From: Archegozetes longisetosus
Lineage: Eukaryota > Arthropoda > Arachnida > Sarcoptiformes > Trhypochthoniidae
DNA: 64,000 bases
Direction: 5' to 3'
Assembly: GCA_018873245.2 (NCBI GenBank)
Contig: JAEMBT020000007.1
Span: 1,870,001-1,934,000 of the forward strand
Part shown: positions 10,367 through 20,477 of the stretch, one piece after another
Layout: the number at the start of each line of letters is the position of its first letter
How positions within the stretch are numbered: the stretch's first letter is position 1
Notes under the pieces: model-generated
Seen by the model: the letters and a program-made list of their open reading frames with translations, nothing else
What the model was told of the DNA's origin: nothing
Database searches by the model: none
Program-made: the position numbers and the translations under genes

Positions 10367-11320
10367 ACTACTATATGGGTCACTTCAGGGGGGAGAAGTA
10401 CGTACGAATTTTGCACTGTCACTTCAGGGGGTAAAGGACGTACGAATTTTGTACTTAAGGTGGAAATAATAAATAACCACAAAATCTGTACTTAAATATG
10501 AAAAAATGTCATATTTTCATATTATTTTTATATAATAAATGAAAAATTATACTATTATACTAAAATAATAATTTAACTATATAATCACATAAATACAGCT
10601 AATATTACAAAAAAGTGTAAAAGTACTTACGAGTTTTGGCTTTGAGGGGGGGTGGGAATTTGAAATAGTATATTTTCACACTATTTCTATATAAAAGTGA
10701 TGAAAAATTATATTTTTTCAAAATAGTGCAAAAGGGGTGCCCTCCCATCTCATCCCCTTTCGGGTGACAGTACCAGTTGCTCATCATATTTCTTATTTAT
10801 ATTTTTATTCAGCTACTGTACCATCGCCGCTTGTTTTAGCGACTATTGAATCTATCATACAATCTCTACGTATAGAGAAAGTAGAGGATCTCCCAAAAGT
10901 GGTGTCAGGTATGGGATTCGAACCACTGGCCAAATGATTCAAACACTCATACTCTTTAACCACTAAGCTATTAAGACTATTGATAAGAAATGGAGCTGTT
11001 ATGTGGTTTTATTAGAAGTATTGATATAAGTTGTTATCATTACTTATTGAGATAATTGTTCTTAGAAATAACAATATGTAGATAAATTTTATCAATGTTA
11101 AAAGATAGATAAAACAACTTTTACTCAATAGATAAAATAACTTTTATGTAATAAAATATTTAATATTGTTGACAATAAGCCAAAAAATAATGTTTTGATG
11201 AATCATTCACTCTCTTGCATTCACTTACATTCAACACTTTTCTGTCCCGCTAAAGTGTTTGAAGGGGACAGGGGGACGGGACAAACGGGACAGCTTTTTT
11301 GTCCCTCATAGAAAAGCATT
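10367..11320. repeat. Polinton left terminal inverted repeat
   Basis: About 954 bp matches the reverse complement of 25045-25980 with scattered substitutions and small indels. Identity ends just inside the CTCATAGAAAAGCATT block. It contains a tRNA-like sequence (10900-10977, minus), a GGGACA-rich block near 11245-11305, and short GTAAGTAC/GTACTTAC motifs near the outer end. The open frame at 10737-10937 is the antisense of the tRNA-like part and not a gene. Confidence 0.9.
10900..10977 (-). other. Degenerate tRNA-like sequence with encoded CCA, left TIR copy
   Basis: The minus strand has a perfect A-box-like TAGCTTAGTGG and B-box-like GGTTCGAATCC with tRNA spacing, and ends GACACCA. The D-arm (GCTT/GAGT) pairs. 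The acceptor pairs only at its outer three bases (GTC/GAC), and the T-stem has two mismatches, so a functional tRNA is unlikely. A genomic CCA suggests copying from a mature tRNA. Confidence 0.55.
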
Positions 11321-11565
11321 ATGTGACGTCAAAGGAATAAACATAATGTTAATATTTAACTATAAGCACTAACAATATGTAGATAAATTTTATCTATATT
11401 AAAAAATAGATAAAAGTACTTTACTTAAGTATTGTTGACAATATGAGTATAATGTTATGAAAGTAAATATAAATGTCATATGATTTAAAATATATTTATT
11501 TATGTAAACAAATACGTACGACTTCGGTAAGAGAATACAAAAAATCACATATTTTTGAAAAATTT
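11321..11565. other. Non-coding spacer between TIR and first Polinton gene
   Basis: About 245 bp of AT-rich sequence with no gene. It repeats some TIR-like phrases (for example TAGATAAATTTTATCTA) but is not matched at the other end. Confidence 0.5.
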
Positions 11566-11829
11566 TCATTTATTAATTTTTCTTGTCATAACTACTTCAT
11601 ATTTTGAAAAATGAATTTTTGTCTGCAAATGTTTTGGTAAATAATACTTGTAAACAGATTTTCCACATTCACATTCAACTTTTGGAAAATACTTGTCTTT
11701 ATTAATAGAATATAATTCAGTTTTACAAGTTTTACATTCCGAGTGAAGACCGTCTTTAGTTGATTTATTTTTGCAAAACTTATCAACTGATTTGACTAAA
11801 TAACAACGAGAACATTTTTTCTCTTCCAT
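11566..11829 (-). CDS. Small Polinton zinc-finger protein
   Basis: An 87-codon intact frame. Residues 6-9 (CSRC) and 33-36 (CKTC) form two CxxC knuckles of one zinc site. A second element, CECGKSVYKYYLPKHLQTKIH at about residues 53-73, is a C2H2-type finger. The same finger type opens both DNA polymerase genes of the element (11906 and 13937). Function is unknown; small cysteine-rich proteins at Polinton ends are plausible DNA-binding regulators, which is inference. The ATG sits inside a TATATAAATGGAA sequence that is an exact mirror of the start of the opposite gene at 11906, so both are read from a shared bidirectional promoter. It lies first inside the left TIR and is not broken. Confidence 0.65.
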   Translation of the reverse strand: MEEKKCSRCYLVKSVDKFCKNKSTKDGLHSECKTCKTELYSINKDKYFPKVECECGKSVYKYYLPKHLQTKIHFSKYEVVMTRKINK

Positions 11830-11911
11830 TTATATAAGTAAAAATTTATTATTACTTATAAAAACTCACTTATTTACTTTCACTAATAAATTTTTACTTA
11901 TATAAATGGAA
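11824..11911. promoter_or_regulatory. Mirror-image divergent promoter with both start codons embedded
   Basis: Bases 11824-11850 and 11885-11911 are perfect 27-bp inverted copies separated by 34 bp. Each copy contains TTACTTATATAAATGGAA reading outward, so each of the two divergent genes gets an identical upstream element and start context. The spacer is AT-rich. Confidence 0.7.
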
Positions 11912-13705
11912 AGTAAAAAACATTGCGGTGTTTGTAATAAATCAATCTCAAAATCAAATTGGGCAAAACATATTAATACCAAAAATCATACAGATAGATC
12001 ACAAACTACATCAATACAACCTTTAAGCACAATTCAAATATTTCCACCAGGACCGATTACCAGATTTCCATCCTCAAAACACGAGAGAAAGAGAGAAAGG
12101 AGAAACATAAACAAACAAATAAGACGCGAAAGAACTCAATTTCTAAGACAATTACCTTGTTTCCGGAGCTATAAGAGATCAAGAACAAAAAAAATCTCCA
12201 AAGCATAAAGATATATAAATAGTTTTTTACGACAAATTTCAGACAATATTTTTACGGAATCTGAAGTATATTTTGATCGAGAACAAGGCTTAAATGAACT
12301 ACCTAATGATCCTGAAATTTTTAAACCTCATTATAATGAGAGTAGGGATGTAGGATTATATACAATAGAACCAATTAGAAGAATAGACCACAAATTTGGA
12401 TTACGTAAAAGTATATATAGAATACATCTTAATCCAAAAAATTCTGAAATGAGAGCATCATATAATACTATTTATGAAGTTTTATCTGAAATGGTTAGAA
12501 TGTTTAGAGAGAGAACAAATTTTCAAAGAGGTGATAGATTTCGAGCAATTATTTTAAATGAAAATTTCTTAAACAATGGTATACTACCTACACCTTACAC
12601 AAAGATTGAAAGTAATGAGGACGAAAAAATAATTGAGCAACTTATATCTTTAATCGTTTTAACTTTAGTTAAAATACTAACTTCAAATGAAACTATACGA
12701 TTGGAAGACTGCAAGTTTGAGTTTCACACTATCGTTATTCCACAGGGACAAGGACGAACCAAAATTACAAATATTGAAAGAGATACAGTAACAAAAAGAT
12801 CAATACGACGAATAATAAACGATGATAATTTATGTGCTGCAAGAGCTATTGTAACTGCATAAACATATTTGAACCAAGAAAATATAGTTAGATTGGGTCT
12901 CAGAGACTCTATTTCAACATCAGCTGCAGAAGCTATAATAAAAGGTAATGATTTAAAGTGGGGAATTCAGCGAGATTTAGCTAAAAAATTATTAAATTTG
13001 TGTCAAGTTTCAATTCCTCCTCAAGGTTCAGGGTTAACAATAGAAGATATTAGAAACATAGAGAAAAGAATTAAAGAACAAATAAATGTTGTTGATGCTG
13101 AAAACTTTAATGAAATTATAGATACTGAAAACAGTCCAAATTACCAAGATAAAATATATTTATTCAAAAATCACAATCATTTCGACGTAATAACAAGTAT
13201 TACAGGATTTTATGGATGTGTATATTATTGTGAGATTCATAAGAAGTTAAACAATAAAAATGGATGTTCAAAATGCAAAGGTGTTAATGTTTGTCTAATT
13301 TGTACAGGTAAAGTCCACAATAATCCTGAACCTGAATGGATTAAATGTAATAAGTGTTTTAGGTCTTTTTGGAATCAGGATTGTTTTAAGAGACACTTGG
13401 AAACAAAGGCTTGTGAAATTATATGGAAATTCCATAAGTGTAACAAAAATATTTTCTGGAAAGCAAGAAAGCCAGAAACTCATCAGTGTGGAGAAAGAAA
13501 ATGTTTAAATTGTAAAGATTACTTTGTTGGTGAGCATAAATGTTACATGCCGAAGAAACCAGCGAAAGGAGGATATTGTGTTATTTCAAGAGACTATCCT
13601 TGTCGAGGAAAGAAAGGAATGTTTGATCCTGTAATGAATGAAAAATCTTGGTGTCATTCATGCAAAACATACACAGAAAAATATTTTACTTTTGATTTTG
13701 AATAG
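11906..13705 (+). pseudogene. Front half of a canonical Polinton protein-primed DNA polymerase B, truncated at the ExoI motif
   Basis: One reading frame runs from the ATG at 11906 to a stop at 13703-13705, with in-frame TAA stops at 12206-12208 and 12860-12862. In order it shows an N-terminal C2H2-like finger (residues about 7-29), a basic stretch rich in R and K, the DNLCAARAIVTA block that is conserved in Polinton polymerases, a DVITSITGF block and then a cysteine/histidine-rich region (CSKC, CLIC, CNKC, CLNC, GEHKCY) typical of the region before the exonuclease. The frame ends at FDFE, the exonuclease I motif, where a 135-bp hairpin sequence begins. No palm domain of this lineage follows. 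In an intact element this enzyme copies the element's ends using a protein primer. It is dead as it stands. Confidence 0.75.
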
Positions 13706-13837
13706 TATAGAAAATGGGGAGGCAAATTTTCCCAAAAAAAGTCGAGTTGTCGAGTTTCTCGCTTCACTACATTCCGCTCAAAACTCAACAATTCAACCAC
13801 TTTTTTGGGAAAATTTGCCTCCCCATTTTCTATACTA
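13703..13837. repeat. 135-bp near-perfect hairpin
   Basis: AGTATAGAAAATGGGGAGGC at the left is mirrored by GCCTCCCCATTTTCTATACT at the right, and weaker pairing continues through the middle (GTCGAGTTGTCGAG against CTCAACAATTCAAC). It starts exactly after the ExoI codons of the first polymerase gene. It could be a tiny MITE or a replication-derived palindrome. No clear target duplication is visible. Confidence 0.7.
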
Positions 13838-13936
13838 CTCTATATGTATGAAATAGACATTTATTTTATGAAAATTAATTATAAAGTTATTCGACTATTA
13901 GACTTAAAAGCCTTGATAAAATTTTTTTTTTTATAA

Positions 13937-16900
13937 ATGGTTAAGTGGCATTGTGAAATATGTAATGTCGATGTCGATAAATCTCAAAAAGCTAGACACT
14001 TAAAGACTAAGAAACATGAAAATAATTTAAATAATCCTGAAACTATAGCAGATTATTTACCAATTAATGCTATTGAAGAAACCACCAAGAAAGGAAAAAA
14101 AGAAAAAACCTCAAAAGAAAAGAAATAATGAGAAAAAAAATACAAATGTCAAGTTTGTAATGAAAATTTTAAAAAATCAAATTTCAAAAACCATATAAAT
14201 TCTAAAAAACATAAAAATAGATGTGTTGATAATTATGAAATAGATATGGAGAATGGATTACAAATAGAACTTTTAAAATCATCATTTAGCACCACATTCA
14301 TAAGTTTTATAATAAAAAATACATTATACAAAGATATTGATGAATTTTTGGATGCATGTGATAATTTAATAAAGAATAAAATTGAATTTAATGTAAAAAA
14401 AACACAAAGGTATTAGAATTAATATTTGTTTGAACTTGAAATTGAAAAACATAATAACAAATGAAATTATGGATTATAATGTTTGGGGTGATAAAGATAA
14501 TGAAGAAAGAGTGGTTTTATTAGCTGATGATCATCAAAAGAAGGTTGACAAAATGATTTATAGCATAAGAAGTTTAGCATTAAGTAAGAATCCAGCAGAT
14601 ACTAAATTTAGATTAAATACAATATCATCATTACAATTAAAAATTTCAAAATATAGACCATTGAAAGGTGGTAAATATAGAACTTTCCCTACAGAAATTT
14701 TAAAAAAGCAAGCTGTTTCATTAATTGATGATTGTAACAATAATAACTGTTTTAATCTTACAATTAAAAAGTATTTTCAAAATTAAAAAATAGAAAAGAT
14801 ACTTAATTTTGAGAGAATTCCCGAACCAACACTTTTAAATGAAAAATATTTTAAATTATTTAAAAAACAAAATCCTGATATTTCTATCAATATAATATCC
14901 TTTGATCATAGTGAAGAAATAGTTATTGATGATACCATTGTTAAGAATGCTACCTTATTCTTATATCCTTGCTATATATCAAAGCATATTAAACCATATG
15001 ATATAGATATATTATTTTTACCACCTGATGAAAACACTAAAATCGGTCATTATAGTTTAATTAATGATTTATCTAAGCTTATAAGAAGTCAAATCACTAA
15101 TCATAAAGAAAGAATTTTCTTATGCAAAAATTGTTTTAGAGATCAAAAATCACAAGAACAATTAAATATCCATATCAAAGATTGTTATAAAATGAGGAAA
15201 GTTGTATAAGAATGCCTATAGCAAATGTTGATGACATATTAGAATTTAAAAATCATGCCAAATCTTTAAAACAACCAATTCAAATAATCTTTGACTTTGA
15301 ATCTATTTTAGAGAAAGAAAATAAACTTAAAGGTAAAAGTATAATAATTCAAAATCATAAACCATTATGTGCAACAAATAACTAAAGAAGATTTCTATGA
15401 TGATTTAATTAAGAAAGAATGTACAGATGAAGACTTTAACCTTTTCAAACAAGTTGTAGAAACATTTAATATAAAAATTGCTAAAGAACTCCTCTGTTTA
15501 TATAGTATTTAAGATGTATTGCTATTAGCAGATGTATGGGAAAATTTTGTTAAAACAGAATTAAAAACTTTCAACTTAGATCCTTCATATTATATATCTT
15601 TACCAAGTTTATGCTGGGATATTGCTTTAAAAATTTCAAAAATACAATTGGAATTATTAACAGATGAAAATATGTTAATGATATTTGAAAAAGCAAAAAG
15701 AGGTGGTCTATCACAATGTTCAAAAAGATATATTAAAGCAAAAATAAACATTTACCTAATTATGATCCTTCAAAACCTTCAACATATTTATTATATATTG
15801 ACGCAAATAATTTATATGGTAAAGCAATGACTATACCACTTCCTTATAAGAATTTTAGTGAAAATAATGATTTGGTAATGACACTAAATTCAATTTTGAA
15901 TGAAAATTATGATAACTTTCTTAAAGAAATTTATACTTATGAAGATTTAGGAATGCAGTTTGTAGTTGATTTAGAATATCAAAAAGAATTACATGATTTA
16001 CATAATGATTATCCATTAGCACCTGAACACAGGAAAATTAATAAGGTAGATAAACTACTAACAACATTATATGATAAAGATGAGTATTCAATACATATTA
16101 AAACATTATGCTTGTATTTAAAATTAGGTTTAAAAGTTAAAAAGATTCATAAAATAATACAATTTGATCAGAAAAAGTGGATGAGAAAATATGTCAAGTT
16201 TAATACTAAAAAGAGAAAAGAGGCAAATAATGAGTTCGATAAGAATATTTATAAATTGAAAAATAACTCAGTATTCGGAAAAACTTGTGAAAACTTAAGA
16301 CAAAGAAAGAAAATTACAATTGTTAATTCAAAACAAAAGGCGAAAAAGATAATTAGCAAAACTACATATAAAAATCATGTTTGTATTAGTGAAAATCTAG
16401 TAATAAGTACAGAAAAACAAAAGGAAATTTACTTTAACAAACCAATTTATGTTGGAACAACAATATTAGATTATGCTAAATATATTATGTATGATTTCTA
16501 TTATAACGTTTTAAAACCATATTATGGGAATAAAATTACTTTATGCTATAAAGATACTGATGCATTTGTATTAGAAATTCAAACAGATGATGTTTATCAG
16601 GATATTATTGAGAATTTTCTAGATTACTTTGATTTATCAAATTATAGTGATAATCATCCAATATTTTATAATAAATCAAAAGAAGAGATAGAGGAAATTA
16701 AAACCAAAAATCAAGGCGTTTTAGGAAAATTTAAAGATGAACTAAATGGTAATATAATGTCAAAGTTTATTGGACTAAGAGCAAAATCATATTATTATGA
16801 TAGTTGGGATCCTATAAATAAAGCAGAAATTAAATCAAAGAAAAAGAATAAAGGTATCAAAAGTTCAGTAGTTGAAACTGACATAACTGGTGATGATTAT

Positions 16901-17092
16901 GAAAAATGCATATTTGATAAGAAGAAAAAAATTATAAAACAAAATTTAATTCAATCTTATAAACATAATCTACATTGTATTACTCAAGAAAAAATAGCAT
17001 TAGCTGATGAAGATGATAAAAGAATTATTCTTGATGATAAAATAAATACAATTTCATACGGTCATTATAGAATAAGAGAAGTAAAAAATTAA
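13937..17092 (+). pseudogene. Second, different protein-primed DNA polymerase B
   Basis: Starts at an ATG in a TATAAATGG context with a C2H2-like finger (CEICNVDVDKSQKARHLKTK, residues 6-25), and a second finger follows near 14140. Conserved blocks then appear in several frames: a NNNNCF segment near 14740, IPEPTLL near 14820, HYSLINDLSKLIRSQ near 15045, CKNC...H...C near 15125-15190, exonuclease I FDFES near 15295, DVLLLADVWENF near 15514, motif A YIDANNLYGKAM near 15797, motif B KLKNNSVFGKT near 16254, and motif C YKDTDA near 16548. The palm and C-terminus (15827-17092) form one open frame of 421 codons. At least five frame changes or stops occur before it, and most of the exonuclease between ExoI and ExoIII appears deleted near 15375. 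This is a different lineage from the 11906 gene. It ends tail to tail with integrase. Confidence 0.8.
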
Positions 17093-18126
17093 CTCTTTAG
17101 ATTCTCTTCTGGTATCCAACTATTCATATCATTTGGATAACCAACCCACTTAACAAAATATTCTTTCTTTTTATTTTTTATTCTAGTTTTTAAGATCTTT
17201 TCAACTTCATAATCACTATCTTGTTTATTAAACTTCACTAATTCTTGTTTATAAAATATTCCTTCAACTTCTTCATCATTCCAATCTTTAATTTTATATG
17301 TAACTGGAATTGTATTTAAAACTTTAGAAATAATAAACAATTCTGTTGTCCAATTAGGTAAATAACCTTTATCAAAAGTTCCTTTATATTTAGATATTCT
17401 TACTTTATCTCCAACTTTGAATTTATTATTTTTATTTGTTTTATTATCTTTACTATATAAATTTTTATATACTATAACTTCATTCACTTTTTTACTAGCT
17501 TCTATTGGAGTCATTTTAATTGAAGTATGATAAGTATTATTATAATTATAAACTAAATCATCAACTATATTTATCCATTTCTTATTACCAACTTGTGTAA
17601 AATATTTCCACATCTTAGTTTTTAAAGTTCTATTGAATCTTTCAACAATAGAAGCTTTAAATTCTGAGTTAGTACTAAACCAAATAATATTTTTATTTTT
17701 TAAAAACTTCTGGAACTTATTGTTAATAAACTCTTTACCTTTATCAGTTTGCAACTTTAAAGGTATTCTTTCTTTGAATATTTTATCAAAAGCTTTTAGT
17801 ATTTCATCTGCAGTTTTATTCCTAATAGGAATAGCCCATGCATATTTACTAAAACAATCTATAACAGTTAATAGATAATTATATCCATTATTTTCATCAC
17901 TAAAATCTCTCATTTCAACTAAATCTGCTTGAAATTGATCATCAATACCTTTAATATAAACTCTTCTAGTTTCAAACTTTTTTCTAATTGGTTTATGTAA
18001 AGTATAAGTATAAACTGTATCTAAGAACTCTTTTACTTCTTTTTGTTTTAGTCCAGTTTTTCTTACTAAATCATTAATACCTGAATAGCCTTGTTTAGGA
18101 TCAAAATAAATATCTTTAAGTGATTG
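17089..18126 (-). CDS. Retroviral-type (RVE) integrase with C-terminal chromodomain
   Basis: The frame is open from 18126 to the stop at 17089. The first in-frame ATG is at 17913, but conserved integrase sequence (DPKQGYSGINDLVRKTG and a TLHKPIRKKFETRRVY block) lies upstream of it, so the true start must be earlier and no ATG is available there. Counting from 17913, catalytic residues are D19 (VIDCFSKY), D57 (LQTDKGKEF) and E91 (ASIVERFNR). A chromodomain (VEKILKTR...YFVKWVGYP...SWIPEENL) occupies residues about 235-273 and may bind histone marks to guide insertion. The frame is continuous with the upstream PLA2 gene, parted only by its TGA. The stop overlaps the end of polymerase 2 by 4 bp. 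Confidence 0.85.
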   Translation of the reverse strand, partial: QSLKDIYFDPKQGYSGINDLVRKTGLKQKEVKEFLDTVYTYTLHKPIRKKFETRRVYIKGIDDQFQADLVEMRDFSDENNGYNYLLTVIDCFSKYAWAIPIRNKTADEILKAFDKIFKERIPLKLQTDKGKEFINNKFQKFLKNKNIIWFSTNSEFKASIVERFNRTLKTKMWKYFTQVGNKKWINIVDDLVYNYNNTYHTSIKMTPIEASKKVNEVIVYKNLYSKDNKTNKNNKFKVGDKVRISKYKGTFDKGYLPNWTTELFIISKVLNTIPVTYKIKDWNDEEVEGIFYKQELVKFNKQDSDYEVEKILKTRIKNKKKEYFVKWVGYPNDMNSWIPEENLKS

Positions 18127-18660
18127 TCATGAAGAATGTCCGAAACCTAACCAGGATTTAGCTGACATTAAAGCTGCAACTTTCTTTGCGTCATTCCTAA
18201 CATATTCAGGTTGATTTATGTCATTTGCTAATCTATTTGCTTCTTGTGCTAATAAATTATCAGCTATATTTCTATTCTTTGTATCTTTATTTTTATCATA
18301 TGCAATGTCATGTTCTAAGCATGCTTTATCTAAATTATTTATTCCTTTATAACCTTGTGATAATCTTGTATTAAGTTTAGTTCCAGGACCACAATAACTA
18401 TATTTCCCCGTGTTATTAAAACTACCATTTTCTACATTTTCAGATAAAACATCTTTAGGTAGAGATAAATGCATCTCTGGTATTGGAACTTTATTCAGTA
18501 AAGTATTGATAACTCCTTTACCTTTTTTGATAAATTGACAGAGTTTAGTTCCACAAGATGAACATTTACCAGTTATCATAGGTTTATTATTTTTAGAACA
18601 AATTTCTTTAATATTTTTAACTTCTTTTTTACTCTTACATTTTAAACAATAAATCATCAT
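18127..18660 (-). CDS. Zinc-ribbon plus phospholipase A2-like virion protein
   Basis: A 177-codon intact frame. Residues 6-9 (CLKC) and 33-36 (CSSC) form a zinc ribbon. Residues about 88-130 carry a PLA2 core with the calcium loop YCGPGT and the catalytic helix CLEHDIAYD, as in parvovirus capsid PLA2 domains and in adintovirus virion proteins, where it is thought to help membrane passage. The middle is hydrophobic-poor and may be a linker. Its start is head to head with the packaging ATPase, only 15 bp away, inside a short palindrome. Its TGA stop is directly followed, in the same frame, by integrase codons. Family assignment rests on motifs; the role in this element is inferred. Confidence 0.75.
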   Translation of the reverse strand: MMIYCLKCKSKKEVKNIKEICSKNNKPMITGKCSSCGTKLCQFIKKGKGVINTLLNKVPIPEMHLSLPKDVLSENVENGSFNNTGKYSYCGPGTKLNTRLSQGYKGINNLDKACLEHDIAYDKNKDTKNRNIADNLLAQEANRLANDINQPEYVRNDAKKVAALMSAKSWLGFGHSS

Positions 18661-18681
18661 TTATTATGGTTATAAATGATG
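18655..18681. promoter_or_regulatory. Palindromic divergent start region
   Basis: CATCATTTAT (18655-18664) and ATAAATGATG (18672-18681) are perfect inverted copies. Each contains the start codon of one of the two opposite genes (PLA2 protein and ATPase) in an ATAAATGATG context, so the shared promoter elements must lie inside the coding sequences or in the 15 bp between them. Confidence 0.6.
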
Positions 18682-19419
18682 GACAATCTATCAATTCCAA
18701 GTGAGAATCAAAGAAATAATAGTCCTTTACTTCCTAATTCAATTAGAGCTTGTATTGTAGGAAAATCAGGTTGTGGTAAAACAAATCTGTTATTAAACTT
18801 ATTACTTAATAATTGGTTAGATTATGATCACTTATATATCTTCAGTAAATCGTTACATCAACCAGAATATCAGGTGTTAATTAAAGGAATAAAAAGTAAT
18901 TTGACAAAAGAATTAATAGCTGATCTAATAAAGAATAAGTTAACTGATGATTATTATATTAAAAAGATAGGTCAAGGTTTAAAAGAAAAGAATAAGATAA
19001 TAGTTGAATATTTTGATGATAACTCAAATATACCTGATCCAACTGAATTAAATAAGAAGCATAAAAACTTGATAATATTTGATGATATTATGTTGGAGAA
19101 ACAGAACAAATGTGAAGCATATTATACAAGAGGAAGGCATAATAATGTTGATTGTTTTTATATATCACAGAATTATATTAAATTACCTCGACAAACAATA
19201 AGAGAAAATTCAAATTTATTTATGTTATTTCCTCAAGATAATATAACGTTAGATAATTTTTATAGAGATCATTGTACAGATATTAATAAAAATGAATTTA
19301 AATATTTATGTACTAATACATGGAATCATCCTTATAGTTTTGTAACAATTGATTTATCATCAAATAAAGATAAGGGAAAATACAGAAGAAACTTAAACGA
19401 CTTTTATATCAGTTGTTAA
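18676..19419 (+). CDS. HerA/FtsK-type genome packaging ATPase
   Basis: An intact 247-codon frame. Walker A is VGKSGCGKTNLL (residues 32-43) and Walker B is LIIFDDIM (near residues 132-139). A downstream RHNNVDCFYISQNY block matches the sensor region of the A32-like ATPases of Polintons, adenovirus-like virophages and large DNA viruses. The enzyme is expected to drive DNA into capsids using ATP. It starts in a TTATAAATGATGG context, and either of two adjacent ATGs (18676 or 18679) could serve. It is one of the few undamaged core genes of the copy. Confidence 0.9.
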   Translation: MMDNLSIPSENQRNNSPLLPNSIRACIVGKSGCGKTNLLLNLLLNNWLDYDHLYIFSKSLHQPEYQVLIKGIKSNLTKELIADLIKNKLTDDYYIKKIGQGLKEKNKIIVEYFDDNSNIPDPTELNKKHKNLIIFDDIMLEKQNKCEAYYTRGRHNNVDCFYISQNYIKLPRQTIRENSNLFMLFPQDNITLDNFYRDHCTDINKNEFKYLCTNTWNHPYSFVTIDLSSNKDKGKYRRNLNDFYISC

Positions 19420-19493
19420 ACAACACCGTTTAACGATATAAAAAATCAATCAATTTTTGAACGATCGTTTAATTATTTGATAATAAATAAACA

Positions 19494-20477
19494 ATGTTTT
19501 TGAGTATTACTGATCCGAACAAAAGAAGTCAAATTGTTAATGATTTTCTTAAAACTAGAAAAATATTAAACAAAACTTTGAAGAAGAAAAACTATCCAAT
19601 ATTGGATTTAAAGAAGAAACAGAAAAACTATTTAAACCAATAACACAATCTATTAGTGAACAAAATATATCACATAAAAAAGAATTGAATGCTTTAGGTG
19701 ATATGATTTCAACAAATCAAGGAAAGATTTACCAAAAAATTCATCAATTACCTGCAATAACTACTGGATCAGAAATTAAAACAGTAAAACATATACAAGT
19801 GAGTAAATTGATTCAAAAATATTTAAGTGACAACACAAATAAAAGTAATGCAATATATTCAATAAGATACAATCCTAGTGATAATAACTATTCAATTGGC
19901 AATTCAATTATAAAGTTTGATAATAATTTAATGGAAATCGCTGGTAAAAAATACAATGCAACTGAAGGATTGATGGAAATATTAACTAAAACAGACCCTA
20001 ATATAGACATTCTTTTAGATCAAGATATAAATGATTATAAAGAAATACTTGAAAAACAAATGCCATCTTTCAAAATGCGGATCCAAATTCAAAAGATTAG
20101 CCTCTGATAGAAGTGCTAAATGGGTAACAATAAGTAAAAAACTGTTTCCAAATATGATTAAAAAGTCAGGAGGAAAATTAAATAATGTAACTTTTCTACC
20201 AAGTGATCCAGAATCATTAGTAAATCAATTACAATTATCTCTTGCTTCTTATAGTGCAGGAAATAATGGAGAATTTAATAAAATAAATGCGATACTAGAT
20301 GAATTATTAAAAATAAAAATGATAACAAAGAATGATTATATAAAAATACATAAGAATGTTTTTCATTATGATCATATTTTCTTAAAGCCTTTACCAGTTT
20401 TATTAATCAAAGACTTTAAGAACATTTGTTGTTCTGCTGGTAAAGATTTTATTTTTTCTTATTTGAAGAACTTTTAG
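19494..20477 (+). pseudogene. Polinton PY-like protein, frameshifted
   Basis: Starts at ATG 19494 with SITDPNKRSQIVNDFLKTRK, the typical opening of the conserved Polinton protein often called PY. The frame changes near 19575-19610, and the main body (about 19620-20060) contains TEKLFKPITQSI and a well-conserved helix-rich region. Further changes near 20075-20095 lead into SDRSAKWVTISKKLFPN and LPSDPESLVNQLQLSLAS, the typical C-terminal block. PY is thought to be virion-associated, but its biochemical role is not established. Most lesions sit at runs of A. The last 35 codons overlap a minus-strand ORF and may not be natural. Confidence 0.65.

Noticed and set aside
10605-10787. 60-codon ORF in the left TIR and its partner at 25577-25786
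   Set aside because: Shadow of the opposite TIR frame, differs at its end between copies.
10737-10937. 66-codon ORF in the left TIR (repeated at 25427-25627)
   Set aside because: Its C-terminal GMGFEP segment is the antisense reading of the tRNA-like T-loop; not a protein gene.
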